DNA of 64,000 bases from Lachnospiraceae bacterium (GCA_024696005.1 JAILHF010000007.1:106816-170815), one strand, 5' to 3'; counted from the first letter of the stretch, positions 44,112 to 53,274 are shown. Notes: generated by a model not told the origin, from the letters alone. Translations and numbers: made by a program.

Positions 44112-45449
44112 TCAGATCTTTACGTAATAGTATATAACGATCTTTACATTCGGATCAAACCAATCGCCCTTATTAAAGAATTCCTTGCCGTCTATGAGGA
44201 TCTTGGCCACATTTCCCTCTTTGAACAGGTTTCCGAAAATCGGAATGGCCATTTCCTTGGTCTCGATATCCCTGAAACCGGCATCTTTCAATTCCATTTC
44301 CACATTTGTGTAAGGACGTCCGGTAAAATAAGTCTTATTCCCGGAAATACGGATCTCGCCCACATGTTCCTGCGCGATCTCCTCATCCGTCTTGTGCTCA
44401 TAGTATTTCAATGTGATCTTTGTGTCTCTCGGTATCCAATCAGCCACAAAGTTTTCTTTGCCTTCCACTTCAAATCCGATTACCGTTCCGTCCTTGACTC
44501 TGGTCTTCGACTCGGTAACCCTCTCCGAGGCAACATTCTGAACTCCCTTCTTTGACAACACATCAATTGCAAACTGTACATCCTTTCCGACATAATCCTT
44601 GGAGGCAACATAGATCGGCAGAAGGGTTTCACGGTCATCCGCCGTGGAAGTCATGTATTCGCGAAGCAATCGGAACCGGTCCGTTTCCGCCCACTCCCTG
44701 GCTTCCAGGGCACGGACCGCGCTCTGCGGATGGTCATACATCTGGAACTGTAAGAATTCCAGCGTTTTATTCCATGCGGATTCTTTCGCGAATTCCCTGT
44801 ATTCAACAGCCTGTTCGAGGAACAGATCCACGCTTGCATCATCCGTGATGTCCTTGTCCAAACCCGCAAAGCGCATGTTGGTTTCTATGACTTTGTCCGA
44901 ATTGCCATCGCACAATGCGGCTGCACGATCGGCCGACAACTCGCTGCATCTCATCCAATAAGCAAAAGCAAGTTGTATGGGATACATCGCTATATTCCCC
45001 AGTCCGGTCGCAAAAATGTAAGCAGTATCTTTAAGAAGGCGCCCCATCGTTGTATATAAGGTATGATGGCAGGCGATATGTCCGCATTCATGAGCGATCA
45101 CGGACGGAATGAGCTCCTCGGGAAGCGTCTCAAACAAACCGGATGTCAGTACGATAAACGGACTGGTATCTCCATATGTATACGCGTTCGGATATACATC
45201 GAGCGTGACATACAATTCCGGAACATCGATTCCCAGCTTTTCACATATGGGCGGCAACATCGCATGGTACTTTGCGAGTTGTTTATCACTCATCCTCAAA
45301 TTTGATGAGAGATTTATGAGTTTGAAGGTTTTCTCACTCCAGATCTTCATGAACGCCTTGACCACCTGGTCAAAACCAGGAATGGCCTTCAACGCATCCA
45401 ACGCCGCTTTGTCTGAATCGTGAATAAAAAGATTTGGGTCCAGGTTCAT
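44112..45449 (-). CDS. M48-family metalloprotease with two C-terminal PASTA-like domains
   Basis: This 445-residue protein has a zinc protease core at about residues 30-270. It contains SVIAHECGHIACHH (HExxH, about 121) and the third-ligand motif CSELSADRAAAL. A single hydrophobic stretch (YIFATGLGNIAMYPIQLAF) lies between them, so it may be membrane-associated. The C-terminal part has two PASTA-like modules: YVGKDVQFAIDVLSKKGVQN ending ITLKYYEH, and YTNVEMELKDAGFRDIE ending KIVIYYYV. The same module type occurs in two neighbours. It is directly upstream of the CARF nuclease, and co-transcription is likely. Confidence 0.8.
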   Translation of the reverse strand: MNLDPNLFIHDSDKAALDALKAIPGFDQVVKAFMKIWSEKTFKLINLSSNLRMSDKQLAKYHAMLPPICEKLGIDVPELYVTLDVYPNAYTYGDTSPFIVLTSGLFETLPEELIPSVIAHECGHIACHHTLYTTMGRLLKDTAYIFATGLGNIAMYPIQLAFAYWMRCSELSADRAAALCDGNSDKVIETNMRFAGLDKDITDDASVDLFLEQAVEYREFAKESAWNKTLEFLQFQMYDHPQSAVRALEAREWAETDRFRLLREYMTSTADDRETLLPIYVASKDYVGKDVQFAIDVLSKKGVQNVASERVTESKTRVKDGTVIGFEVEGKENFVADWIPRDTKITLKYYEHKTDEEIAQEHVGEIRISGNKTYFTGRPYTNVEMELKDAGFRDIETKEMAIPIFGNLFKEGNVAKILIDGKEFFNKGDWFDPNVKIVIYYYVKI

Positions 45450-45518
45450 GGTTTTTTCTCTCCCTTCTGTTACATCACTGACTTTTTTGCGATTATGATA
45501 TCCTTACAACTATAGAAT

Positions 45519-47579
45519 TCAGTTAATACTTTTTAAATACTTTTCAGCATCTGCTACAGGTACACACTTAAAATCATAGGTCACAGAATCATCTCCAATC
45601 CGTACACTTGCAGCTGACCCCTTCCCATTCTTAAATGTAATTGTGTCAGAGTACCCTTCATTCGGATAATAAACGATTACTTCACTTGACAAGTCGCCTG
45701 TATATTGACCGTAATATCCGTAACCATTTGATGTGAATGAGATGCATACGTTATTATCTATATCAAACAAATAATAATTCGAATAGGAAGCATATGCCTG
45801 TTCATATGCCAATTCATATATAGACTGTGATGAATCCACTGAAGGTTCAGCCGGTTGCTGTTGATTATCCCCTAAATTCAGTTCAGGCGTTATTTCATAT
45901 TTCAAATCCGAACTCAGAACAATTTTTTCAATTTTATCTCTTGCATCAGTATCAGTACAAATACAATATATTAATAGTGCTTGGTCTCCATTATATGTCA
46001 AAAAAGCGCTTCCTGCCCCGTCAATAGATGCTAATCGTCCTTCATATTGAACATAATACGCGGGTTGACTCGATAAATAAGTTGAATTTTGATTAGTAAT
46101 TGTATACGAGTCTCCATCCTTTTCCAGTAAACGAAATGACCCACTCAATAATTCACCAATTTCATCAGAATTAGCAAAGAATTTTAGCTTGTTCCCATAC
46201 ACCCCCATTGAAGTGGATGCAAATACAAGAAGAGAATCATCATTATAATACATATCGATGGATTCATCATCCATCTGATCATGAACAAAATCATCTGGAA
46301 TACAAAAACTAAACCCGGTATTCACATAATCAAAACCACTTTTTTCTACCGGATTAACGTCCCCATTTTCTTGAACTCCGGCATTTGTAGTCAGTTCTTC
46401 GCCTTGCGAATCATCACTCTTGGGAAATGCATGATATAGAATTATAATCTCTGTATCAGGTTTGAACTTATCAGAAGTACTAAAATCCGTATATCCTCCT
46501 ACAGATACACGTTCGACCGATCCATCGCTAGTTAACCATCCAGTAATCAAATCTTCATGTGGTTCAAGAGAAACATTAGTAAACCCTGCCCCCTCAAGTA
46601 TTTTGACTACATCTTTGTAATCTTTCCCGGAATAATACGAAGAAGACTTCGGCATGGCAATCTTTTCTTCCACTACACTAGTCTTATAGCTCGACCCATA
46701 CCCGGACTTGCCAGAATTGAGAAATGCACTCATGACACCGCATAAAATAGGTAGACCCACAAAGAAAAATCCTAGAATCGCTAAGATTTTGTTTGTCGTA
46801 GATAATGATTTAAATTTTATAGTCCACCCACCTATACTGTAAACAGAAAAATCACTTTCATCTTCCTGTGATACGTTTTCGGGATTCATTTCGGATCTTT
46901 TACCCGAATTGGATTCGGCATTATTACTTTGAACACCTGCAGATTTATCCTCTGTCCCCTTGTATTCTCCAGTATAACTTCCGGTATATACAGGACTCTT
47001 TTGTTCATTCGAAGTACTCCCAGCGTCATTATGTACATTTACCGTACCATCTTTAATCGATTCTAAAAAACCATAAATGTATTCCACTGTATCTTTAATT
47101 TCTTTGTAACTGCCATCAAAGAAAAATAAGACTTCACCATAATAATCATCGTGAAAAGAGAAAAAACCCTTTTCGTCTTCGCCTACATTAACAGCACGAA
47201 GCTCTTTACATCCTAAATAATAAACGGACTTTTTCCCACTCTGGATTTCTTTGCCAAAATACCCCCCTAAAATACCACCTTTATCTCTATAATAAAGTGT
47301 GGACGCCTCATTTCTATATGTATCAAAATCATCTGTGGTCTCAATTACGCAGCGATCCGAAAAAACATACAGGATCTGACCCATCTCACCATCAACTGAA
47401 ACTATTCCTCCATTTTCATCTGTCGGATATTTATTGATGTCATATGAGTATATGTTCGACTTATTCTGCTGCTCGTTCGAGTGGTCAGCGCTATGGCTGT
47501 CACGAAGCTTTTGTCCACAATACTTACAGAAAAGAGCCTGCTCACCAATCTTTTGACCACAATACTTACAAAAAGCCAT
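45519..47579 (-). CDS. Double-zinc-ribbon membrane protein with PASTA-like and C-terminal sensor domains
   Basis: This 686-residue protein has an N-terminal double zinc ribbon (FCKYCGQKIGEQALFCKYCGQ minus its first residues; four CxxC-type Cys pairs in all). A beta-rich domain of about 130 residues follows (ILYVFSDRCVIETTDDF), then a low-complexity linker. One transmembrane segment lies near residue 265 (ILAILGFFFVGLPILCGVM). Outside the membrane are a PASTA-like module (YSGKDYKDVVKILEGAGFTN to TEIIILYHAF), a domain beginning GFSFCIPDDFVHDQ, and a C-terminal beta domain. The coding sequence is markedly AT-rich. It follows a TerB-like gene by 14 bp. Confidence 0.65.
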   Translation of the reverse strand: MAFCKYCGQKIGEQALFCKYCGQKLRDSHSADHSNEQQNKSNIYSYDINKYPTDENGGIVSVDGEMGQILYVFSDRCVIETTDDFDTYRNEASTLYYRDKGGILGGYFGKEIQSGKKSVYYLGCKELRAVNVGEDEKGFFSFHDDYYGEVLFFFDGSYKEIKDTVEYIYGFLESIKDGTVNVHNDAGSTSNEQKSPVYTGSYTGEYKGTEDKSAGVQSNNAESNSGKRSEMNPENVSQEDESDFSVYSIGGWTIKFKSLSTTNKILAILGFFFVGLPILCGVMSAFLNSGKSGYGSSYKTSVVEEKIAMPKSSSYYSGKDYKDVVKILEGAGFTNVSLEPHEDLITGWLTSDGSVERVSVGGYTDFSTSDKFKPDTEIIILYHAFPKSDDSQGEELTTNAGVQENGDVNPVEKSGFDYVNTGFSFCIPDDFVHDQMDDESIDMYYNDDSLLVFASTSMGVYGNKLKFFANSDEIGELLSGSFRLLEKDGDSYTITNQNSTYLSSQPAYYVQYEGRLASIDGAGSAFLTYNGDQALLIYCICTDTDARDKIEKIVLSSDLKYEITPELNLGDNQQQPAEPSVDSSQSIYELAYEQAYASYSNYYLFDIDNNVCISFTSNGYGYYGQYTGDLSSEVIVYYPNEGYSDTITFKNGKGSAASVRIGDDSVTYDFKCVPVADAEKYLKSIN

Positions 47580-47593
47580 ACGAATTACCTTTC

Positions 47594-48001
47594 CTAAACG
47601 AGAATACTCTCATTTACCCTTGTCACAACATCAATGTAATTCTCTGCGACATTGAATATGTCTTGAGCCACCTCTTCAGAAAGATCAAGATGATGTATCA
47701 AATCATATGCAAAGTTTTTTTCATCCTCATCAAAAACACCATCAATGTGCAACAAACATATGATTTCAAAAACAATTATTTTCTTACTTCGCAACTCGTA
47801 ATTTCGCATTCTGTCAAACAACTCTTCAAGCGAAGTTCCCAAATCAATATCATCATATTTAATCGGGAGCTTCACTTCATAACAATATTCATCAATCAAA
47901 TCCTTCTCTGCTTTTTCTATTACACCATTTACTGCTGCCGCTTTAACAGCAAGCATAAGGAATTCTTCTTTTGCTTTTTCGTTCAAATAACATAATAACA
48001 T
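47594..48001 (-). CDS. TerB-like helical protein
   Basis: This 135-residue soluble helical protein matches the TerB/tellurite-resistance fold: FLMLAVKAAAVNGVIEKAEK followed by LIDEYC, then IICLLHIDGVFDEDEKNFAY. The repeated D/NG...E..K pattern is the acidic metal-binding signature of the family. TerB-like domains occur in stress and defence-linked gene sets with zinc-ribbon and kinase proteins. The ATG follows AGGAGGGC. It is AT-rich like its neighbours. Confidence 0.75.
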   Translation of the reverse strand: MLLCYLNEKAKEEFLMLAVKAAAVNGVIEKAEKDLIDEYCYEVKLPIKYDDIDLGTSLEELFDRMRNYELRSKKIIVFEIICLLHIDGVFDEDEKNFAYDLIHHLDLSEEVAQDIFNVAENYIDVVTRVNESILV

Positions 48002-48019
48002 TTTTTTGCCCTCCTGAAG

Positions 48020-48508
48020 TTATTCATAACGGTTCCCACAATACCCACAAAAAGCAGCGCCCGGGGATCTTCGTTTTCCACACCTTTCACAGAAGCAAAT
48101 CTCTGGCGCAGCCGATACTTCTCTATATTCACCCTCAATATATCCGGCTACATTTCCATTTTGAGGAATCGACTCCGGAATCCCTCCATTATAACCCATC
48201 TGGCCATATGGGCCGGAATATCCCTGTTGGGCTTGATTATAACCCGGATAAGCACCGGTCATCATCGCAGTATTCATAACGCTTGCTGCTGTTCCTAGCC
48301 TTACCGTTTCAACTCTGTTTTTTGCTTCAATTTTTGCTTTCTTTATCTCGGCTGCTGTTCTGATTTTCTCCGCCTTAATCTCTTTTCTCCTTTGAATCTC
48401 GGCGGCTTGTACTTGAGCGCGTGCTTTTGCTTCAGTATTCTCAACTATCTTGTTTCCAATGGTATGCGCAATGACATTAGCTCCTATAAGTCCTAAAAGC
48501 AAGCTCAT
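48020..48508 (-). CDS. Zinc-ribbon protein with N-terminal membrane/coiled-coil segment
   Basis: This 162-residue protein has a short hydrophobic N-terminus (MSLLLGLIGANVIAHTIGN) and a charged coiled coil rich in Ala, Lys and Glu (residues about 25-70). A Gly/Tyr/Gln-rich flexible region and a C-terminal zinc ribbon CERCGKRRSPGAAFCGYCGN follow. No enzyme motif is seen. AAAGGAGGG precedes the ATG. It lies in the same strand run as the TerB-like and PASTA-like genes. Confidence 0.6.
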   Translation of the reverse strand: MSLLLGLIGANVIAHTIGNKIVENTEAKARAQVQAAEIQRRKEIKAEKIRTAAEIKKAKIEAKNRVETVRLGTAASVMNTAMMTGAYPGYNQAQQGYSGPYGQMGYNGGIPESIPQNGNVAGYIEGEYREVSAAPEICFCERCGKRRSPGAAFCGYCGNRYE

Positions 48509-48648
48509 TTGTTCCCTCCTTTGCTGTGTATGCCTATTTACTAAAGTGTTTCTTACTTGAATTTCGACTTATTAATCTTTCATATTGTCTTCCTCTTCAC
48601 TAAAGCCACACTCCACAACCGGTCATTTGATAGCGTGTTCTTTTCAAC

Positions 48649-50142
48649 TTAAAACGGGTGACAATTACCGCATGGAGTATATCCATTATTAACCAAATCC
48701 TGAATGGTTCCATAATAGTATTTCTTATTGCTTTCTTTCATCCTGCTAACCGAGGAGCACCCATCAACGTGAACTTTCTTTGTATTCGTATTCAGGATAA
48801 AGGAATAATACTGTACATTTGTCTGTCTCTGTGCCTCATATGTCGGCGTCGGTGTAGACGTTGGAGCAGGCGTTGGCGTCGGAGTTGCTGTAGGTCGTGG
48901 TGTTACAGTCGGTGTAGGAGCCGGTGTTGGCGTCGGGGTCGGCGTAGGCTTGTTAGGGTTATCCGCTATTGGCATATGATAGCTCACGATAACCTCATCA
49001 GATTTATTAAATGTATCTCCCTTTCCATAATCACGCCTTCCAGCGATACTTACACTATCGGTTTCTCCGTTATCCGTGATTCCCCAGTATATATCATACA
49101 AAACTGAAAACGTAATATTGGTAAAACCAAGAGTCTTCAGATCACTAACGACATCGTTATAATCCTTGTACAAAAATCTACTTTCTCCATATGGCATCCG
49201 GACCATATCGTCCTTAAGCTTCGGCTGATAATAGATTACCTTAGGCTCAACAAGATTACTATAACATTTGATACTGAAATTTGCGTCTGTATCCTCAGAG
49301 ATAATATATGGAATTTCTCCTTTAACTGACGGATTATCCGTTTTAGAAAACGTCATTGTATGATTACCTTCTGTAGACCGTATGTTCCCGGACCATCCGG
49401 TACCATGAGGCAGCATCGTTAATTGTTCTCCATCTATTGAGACATTAACATCATATTTATCAAATACAAGATTCCCCGGAAATTCTATTGTCACATTATA
49501 ATCATACTTAACAAACGTATAGTGTCGAACAATATTTACCGTTGCATCGTAAGGATATTCTTCGGCTACGGATTGCGAAACCTCAATTCCATCAATCTCA
49601 ACTACGGTTAACTGATCCTGATCATAGAGATCCGGATCCAAATCAGTTTGTTCTGTTATACTGATATCAGTAAATCCCGCCGCAGAAAACGACTCCTCCA
49701 GTGCATTCAAAGATACAGTATTACATTCTTCCTTAGTTATTGGGAAATTGATTTTTCTGATCGTATGATAAGTTATAGATACTTTACTATCTGATTCAAA
49801 CGTATCTCCACCACTGAAAGAAGCTTCATTTATCGAGACGCACTCTATGATACCATCCTTAACGGATCCTTTAGACGCCAGATCCTTTATCTCTATCGTT
49901 TCAATGTTAGAAAATCCATCGTTACGAAACTGTTCAGTCACCGCCGAAACATCTTGTCCTGCATACTCCTCTGAATCGAACGATACATTCAACTCACGCG
50001 TTTCAGGTTCGGACACTTTTTCAGATCCATCCTGATTTCGTCCTTCTGATCCTCCGCAAGAAACCAAAACAAAGCATGCAATACAAAGCAAAATAAAAAT
50101 ACTATTTATTCTCCGTCGATTTGTATTTATATGTTCTCTCAT
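48649..50142 (-). CDS. Lipoprotein with PASTA-like modules, Pro/Thr stalk and Cys-rich C-terminal domain
   Basis: This 497-residue protein has a lipoprotein signal with lipobox VLVSC at about residue 30. At least three PASTA-like modules follow: YAGQDVSAVTEQFRNDGFSN, SLNALEESFSAAGFTDI and YNDVVSDLKTLGFTNI, each closing in a V.I.YH strand. Next is a Pro/Thr-rich stalk of about 40 residues. The C-terminal 48 residues are LNTNTKKVHVDGCSS to NGYTPCGNCHPF, with three Cys. This tail is nearly the same as in the nuclease at 50166. It is extracellular and may bind cell-wall fragments; ligand unknown. Confidence 0.7.
   Translation of the reverse strand: MREHINTNRRRINSIFILLCIACFVLVSCGGSEGRNQDGSEKVSEPETRELNVSFDSEEYAGQDVSAVTEQFRNDGFSNIETIEIKDLASKGSVKDGIIECVSINEASFSGGDTFESDSKVSITYHTIRKINFPITKEECNTVSLNALEESFSAAGFTDISITEQTDLDPDLYDQDQLTVVEIDGIEVSQSVAEEYPYDATVNIVRHYTFVKYDYNVTIEFPGNLVFDKYDVNVSIDGEQLTMLPHGTGWSGNIRSTEGNHTMTFSKTDNPSVKGEIPYIISEDTDANFSIKCYSNLVEPKVIYYQPKLKDDMVRMPYGESRFLYKDYNDVVSDLKTLGFTNITFSVLYDIYWGITDNGETDSVSIAGRRDYGKGDTFNKSDEVIVSYHMPIADNPNKPTPTPTPTPAPTPTVTPRPTATPTPTPAPTSTPTPTYEAQRQTNVQYYSFILNTNTKKVHVDGCSSVSRMKESNKKYYYGTIQDLVNNGYTPCGNCHPF
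48838..48960. repeat. Low-complexity Pro/Thr-coding repeat
   Basis: Short GGTGTNGGNGTNGG-like repeats encode the PTPTPAPT stalk of the lipoprotein. There are no CRISPR-type spacers; this is coding simple sequence. Confidence 0.75.
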
Positions 50143-50165
50143 TTCTCCATCTCCAAATCAACTAC

Positions 50166-51323
50166 TCAAAACGGGTGACACCTGCCGCAGGCAGTGTATC
50201 CTTTTTCCTTTAATTCCTGCAATGTTCCCTTAAAGTATTCCTTGTTCTTCTCCTTCATATCATCCACAGACTCGCAATCCGGTCTGTGGGCTTTCTTCGT
50301 ATTCGTGTTCAGGATCAGCTCCAGAATCTCTTCTTCCGTATCCATGGAACGATCAATAATTCGGCTTTCGCCCGTCGCATAGTCGATCCCGATCCCTGGC
50401 TGCACATTGTAGCACCAGACGCAGAAATGAAATTCTTTGTCTTCCGGCGACTCAGCCTCGATCAATACTCCACGTGCAAGAAATTCATCTCCCTCGAAAT
50501 AGGGAGTGACACGATAAAGCACGTGATTTCCGCTGCCCCGGATATAATATGCCACCCGGTTCTCATAAGGTAGCATTCCTGAGATATTCAGATATCGCGT
50601 TCCCGTGATCAGATTGGCTTCGTTCGCATTTTCTCCGCCCAACTGCCATCCGATCAGGTGGCAACGGTTGTAGAGGAACAGATCCTCGATCAGATCAGGA
50701 TATTTCTCCGTGTGCCAACCGGAGGGTTTGATCATCCCGATCTCTTCCCGCACCTCATTTTCATCCGGCATGGTCTCGGTCCCGATGCAGGCATATACGG
50801 CCCCGCATCTGCCCAGGGTATCAAGCGGCGGATAGACCTCGGTTCCCGGAAGCCATGCTGTTCTCTCTTCGTCCGTGAAAAACGGGATGTTGTCATTCAC
50901 GGATACAGAGGCGGAACCGTCGTATTCCGGGATCAGGGAGTATTGGAAACGAGACTCCCGGTCTGTTTGTTCTGGTGCGTTCTCTGATAAGGATGTGTCT
51001 TCCGGGATGTTTCCGGAATTGTCTCCCTCCGTCAATGCCCCGGAGAAATCTTCCGACGCAGCATGGTCTTCATTTTCTTTTGCCTGATCATCAGATCCCG
51101 CTTCGCTTGAATGTGCAGCAGCATCTTCCATATCCTGCATAGGGTCAAAAGGTTCTGCCGAAAGATCTTCAAGAATGTCCGAAGGCAATGTTTGGGAAGA
51201 TACTGATCCAGATGCGTCTGCACACCCGGCCAGCAGGATCACGCATACCAATATTACTGCGGCTTTCATTCGTTTGGATGATATTTTTGACTCAATGTCA
51301 GCCTTATGCCACATATCCTTCAC
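50166..51323 (-). CDS. Secreted DNA/RNA non-specific endonuclease (EndA/NucA-like) with Cys-rich tail
   Basis: This 385-residue protein has a lipoprotein-type signal after a charged start (MKAAVILVCVILLAGC, Cys about 34) and an acidic Ser/Glu linker of about 90 residues. The beta-beta-alpha-metal nuclease domain has LFLYNRCHLIGWQLGG, where the usual DRGH is replaced by NRCH, and ENANEANLITGTRYLN with the metal Asn. The C-terminal 48 residues (NTNTKKAHRPDCESV to KGYTACGRCHPF) repeat the tail of the preceding gene. The start codon is uncertain (GTG 51323 or ATG 51314). It could degrade extracellular DNA for nutrition or attack. Confidence 0.8.
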   Translation of the reverse strand: MKDMWHKADIESKISSKRMKAAVILVCVILLAGCADASGSVSSQTLPSDILEDLSAEPFDPMQDMEDAAAHSSEAGSDDQAKENEDHAASEDFSGALTEGDNSGNIPEDTSLSENAPEQTDRESRFQYSLIPEYDGSASVSVNDNIPFFTDEERTAWLPGTEVYPPLDTLGRCGAVYACIGTETMPDENEVREEIGMIKPSGWHTEKYPDLIEDLFLYNRCHLIGWQLGGENANEANLITGTRYLNISGMLPYENRVAYYIRGSGNHVLYRVTPYFEGDEFLARGVLIEAESPEDKEFHFCVWCYNVQPGIGIDYATGESRIIDRSMDTEEEILELILNTNTKKAHRPDCESVDDMKEKNKEYFKGTLQELKEKGYTACGRCHPF

Positions 51324-51615
51324 GCATTCTTCATTGAACCAACCTCGTTTTATACGTCACTCTCCTTCACTCTGCTTGCCATATCCGATTAATTGTTCTA
51401 TTTTACCATATATCCACTCTAATCATCCACATATAATTAAGCATTTTCAACATATTTCCACCCTTTTACCACCTTTTCGGTGGTAACAAATGTGCGATAT
51501 GTTCTATTATGCACCTTCACATTTCACATACCGCACAATATCTGTTTTTCGTATATTCGGCAGCTCTTTCAACGCAGGAGCTTCTGCCGTTTTCTCCGGC
51601 GGATCGCCGGCTTTT

Positions 51616-52665
51616 TCAGTAGATCTCCAGCATCTTCTTGGAGCACCGGGTCGTCACCTCCAGATAGTAGGCCGCATCCGCCATGGACATGTCATCCGAA
51701 TCATACTTGTCCAGCTTATCCGCAAATTCCATGTACTTCTCCATGATCTCGCTGTACTCGCCGAGCATCATCATCATATTCGATGGATCGGCGTTGTATT
51801 TACGCATGAAGTCGACGTATTCGTCCACAAAATCCTCGTAGCTGTCAAGGAAGGCCTTCAGATCGGGATCGACAAATCCGGAATCGCTCAGAAATGACGT
51901 CTCATCGGCACTTTCTCCTGCTGCCGCGGGATCCGCAGTCTGTGCAGCCGACGGATCATTTGCGTCTCCTTCATTCGTCGCGGCAGCTTCTGTCGCTTCC
52001 GCTTCATTCACCGCAGACGCTTCCGCTTCCTTCGCTGCTTCCGGGGAAGCTTCGTTCGTCGCCTCATTCTCGTCTTTCGTCAAAGCCTCCTTCTGCTCCG
52101 GCTCATCGGATTCCTCGTCCCGTCTGTCCTCTGATGCCGTTCTGTCTACACTCCGGGACGGCAGGTCCAGCAACCCAAAGCTCTTTGCATCCCCGATCCC
52201 GGAGAGCAGGATCAACGCACCCAGGATAAGAGACGCTATCGGGAAACCCTTCCATTTATACTTCCTGATCAGGCAGAAAGCGGAAGCAGCCACGATCGGC
52301 AGACCGATCATGATCTGAAACAGGGGGATACGGACTTTCAGCATTACAATGGCCAGAAGAAGCAAACCGATCCCGATGAGAGGGCCGAACTTATCTATCT
52401 TGGCCAGTGTCTCGGCCACCGAAGGAGGAAGCTGTATCCCGAAAACCGTCTGCCCTGCGTAGCCCTGCTGCCCACCATTCTGCACTTCAACGTTATTCTG
52501 TCCCCTGTACTCCCCGCCGGAACCCACCTGCCCTGCAGCTCCATCCTGCACTCCGGATGCATCCTGCGCACTCGGCAGCACATCTCCTCCGATCCGTGCT
52601 CCGCAACCTCCGCAGAACATCGCTCCCTCACCGTATTCCTTGCCACATCTGCTGCAAAATCCCAT
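51616..52665 (-). CDS. Zinc-ribbon membrane protein with C-terminal DUF6591-like domain
   Basis: This 349-residue protein opens with a zinc ribbon (FCSRCGKEYGEGAMFCGGCG) and has a Gly/Gln-rich linker. Three short hydrophobic segments lie at about 95-165 (LIGIGLLLLAIVMLKV and others). A long Glu/Ala/Asp-rich stalk and a C-terminal helical domain of about 95 residues follow (FLDSYEDFVDEYVDFMRKY, then MGEYSEIMEKY-like sequence), resembling DUF6591. It follows the XRE regulator by 15 bp and is probably co-regulated. Function is unknown. Confidence 0.65.
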   Translation of the reverse strand: MGFCSRCGKEYGEGAMFCGGCGARIGGDVLPSAQDASGVQDGAAGQVGSGGEYRGQNNVEVQNGGQQGYAGQTVFGIQLPPSVAETLAKIDKFGPLIGIGLLLLAIVMLKVRIPLFQIMIGLPIVAASAFCLIRKYKWKGFPIASLILGALILLSGIGDAKSFGLLDLPSRSVDRTASEDRRDEESDEPEQKEALTKDENEATNEASPEAAKEAEASAVNEAEATEAAATNEGDANDPSAAQTADPAAAGESADETSFLSDSGFVDPDLKAFLDSYEDFVDEYVDFMRKYNADPSNMMMMLGEYSEIMEKYMEFADKLDKYDSDDMSMADAAYYLEVTTRCSKKMLEIY

Positions 52666-52680
52666 ATCTGTTCCCTCCTC

Positions 52681-52992
52681 TCATTTGTCCTTTCCGGGGC
52701 GGATCACGGTATATCCGTATGCTTCCAGCGTCGCGATCACGCCCGATGTGATGTTCACTTCTTCCGGCTCCTCCGCCGACCCTTCCATTACCTTGTAGAG
52801 CTCACTGACCGGCGTTTCCAGGGCAGCGGACAGCCTGCTCAGATTATTCCGATCCGGCAGGCCGGCATCCGTTTCCCATTTCGCAATGGCCGACTTCGAC
52901 ACTCCGGTCCTTTCCGCCAGCTCACTCTGTGTCAGCCCCAGCATTTTTCTCTGCTTTCGTATCAATTGTCCCAGTCCGTCTGCTCTTCTCAT
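52681..52992 (-). CDS. XRE-family transcriptional regulator
   Basis: This 103-residue protein has an N-terminal Cro/C1-type helix-turn-helix: LGQLIRKQRKMLGLTQSELA, then TGVSKSAIAKWETDAGLP. A short C-terminal tail carries no known domain. The palindrome at 53041-53061 lies just upstream and is a likely autoregulatory operator. The ATG follows AGAGGAGGCGGC. It heads the accessory strand run that includes the zinc-ribbon, nuclease and PASTA-like genes. Confidence 0.88.
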   Translation of the reverse strand: MRRADGLGQLIRKQRKMLGLTQSELAERTGVSKSAIAKWETDAGLPDRNNLSRLSAALETPVSELYKVMEGSAEEPEEVNITSGVIATLEAYGYTVIRPGKDK

Positions 52993-53040
52993 GCCGCCTC
53001 CTCTGACTGTCCATATGATAGCAGAGTCGCGGCAAGTTCA

Positions 53041-53061
53041 TTCCCACCAAATTGGGGGGAA
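53041..53061. promoter_or_regulatory. Palindrome upstream of the XRE gene (candidate operator)
   Basis: TTCCC-A-CCAA-A-TTGG-G-GGGAA is a 21-bp palindrome with a single mismatched pair, centred about 60 bp before the XRE ATG. A TATCAT -10-like box lies at about 53017-53022, so the site would overlap the -35 region. Confidence 0.55.
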
Positions 53062-53218
53062 CCTATCACGCCTCGAGAACTTTCTTTCATTCTCCGTGTT
53101 TCATCATCTATGCCAACTTGAGATTGCAAACCCCTTCTCTGACGATCGATACCGGAGAAATTATTGAAAACATATTTGACTTCCGGGGAAATGATATATG
53201 AATTTCAGCTTATAAAGA

Positions 53219-53247
53219 AAAAGCAGCTGCCGGTTTTTCGACAGCCG
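53219..53247 (-). terminator. Terminator of the metallophosphoesterase gene
   Basis: On the minus strand GCTGTCG and CCGGCAGC form a 7-bp stem with a short A-rich loop, followed by TGCTTTTTC, about 27 bp past the stop codon at 53275. Confidence 0.6.
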
Positions 53248-53274
53248 CAGATCGGTCTCAACACAAAGATTTTG

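Noticed and set aside
48838..48960. Repeats that could suggest a CRISPR array
   Set aside because: They are irregular, have no spacers and encode a Pro/Thr stalk in frame.
51467..51485. Perfect hairpin TACCACC-TTTTC-GGTGGTA as a terminator
   Set aside because: No T-tract follows on either strand and no gene ends there; it may be an operator but support is weak.
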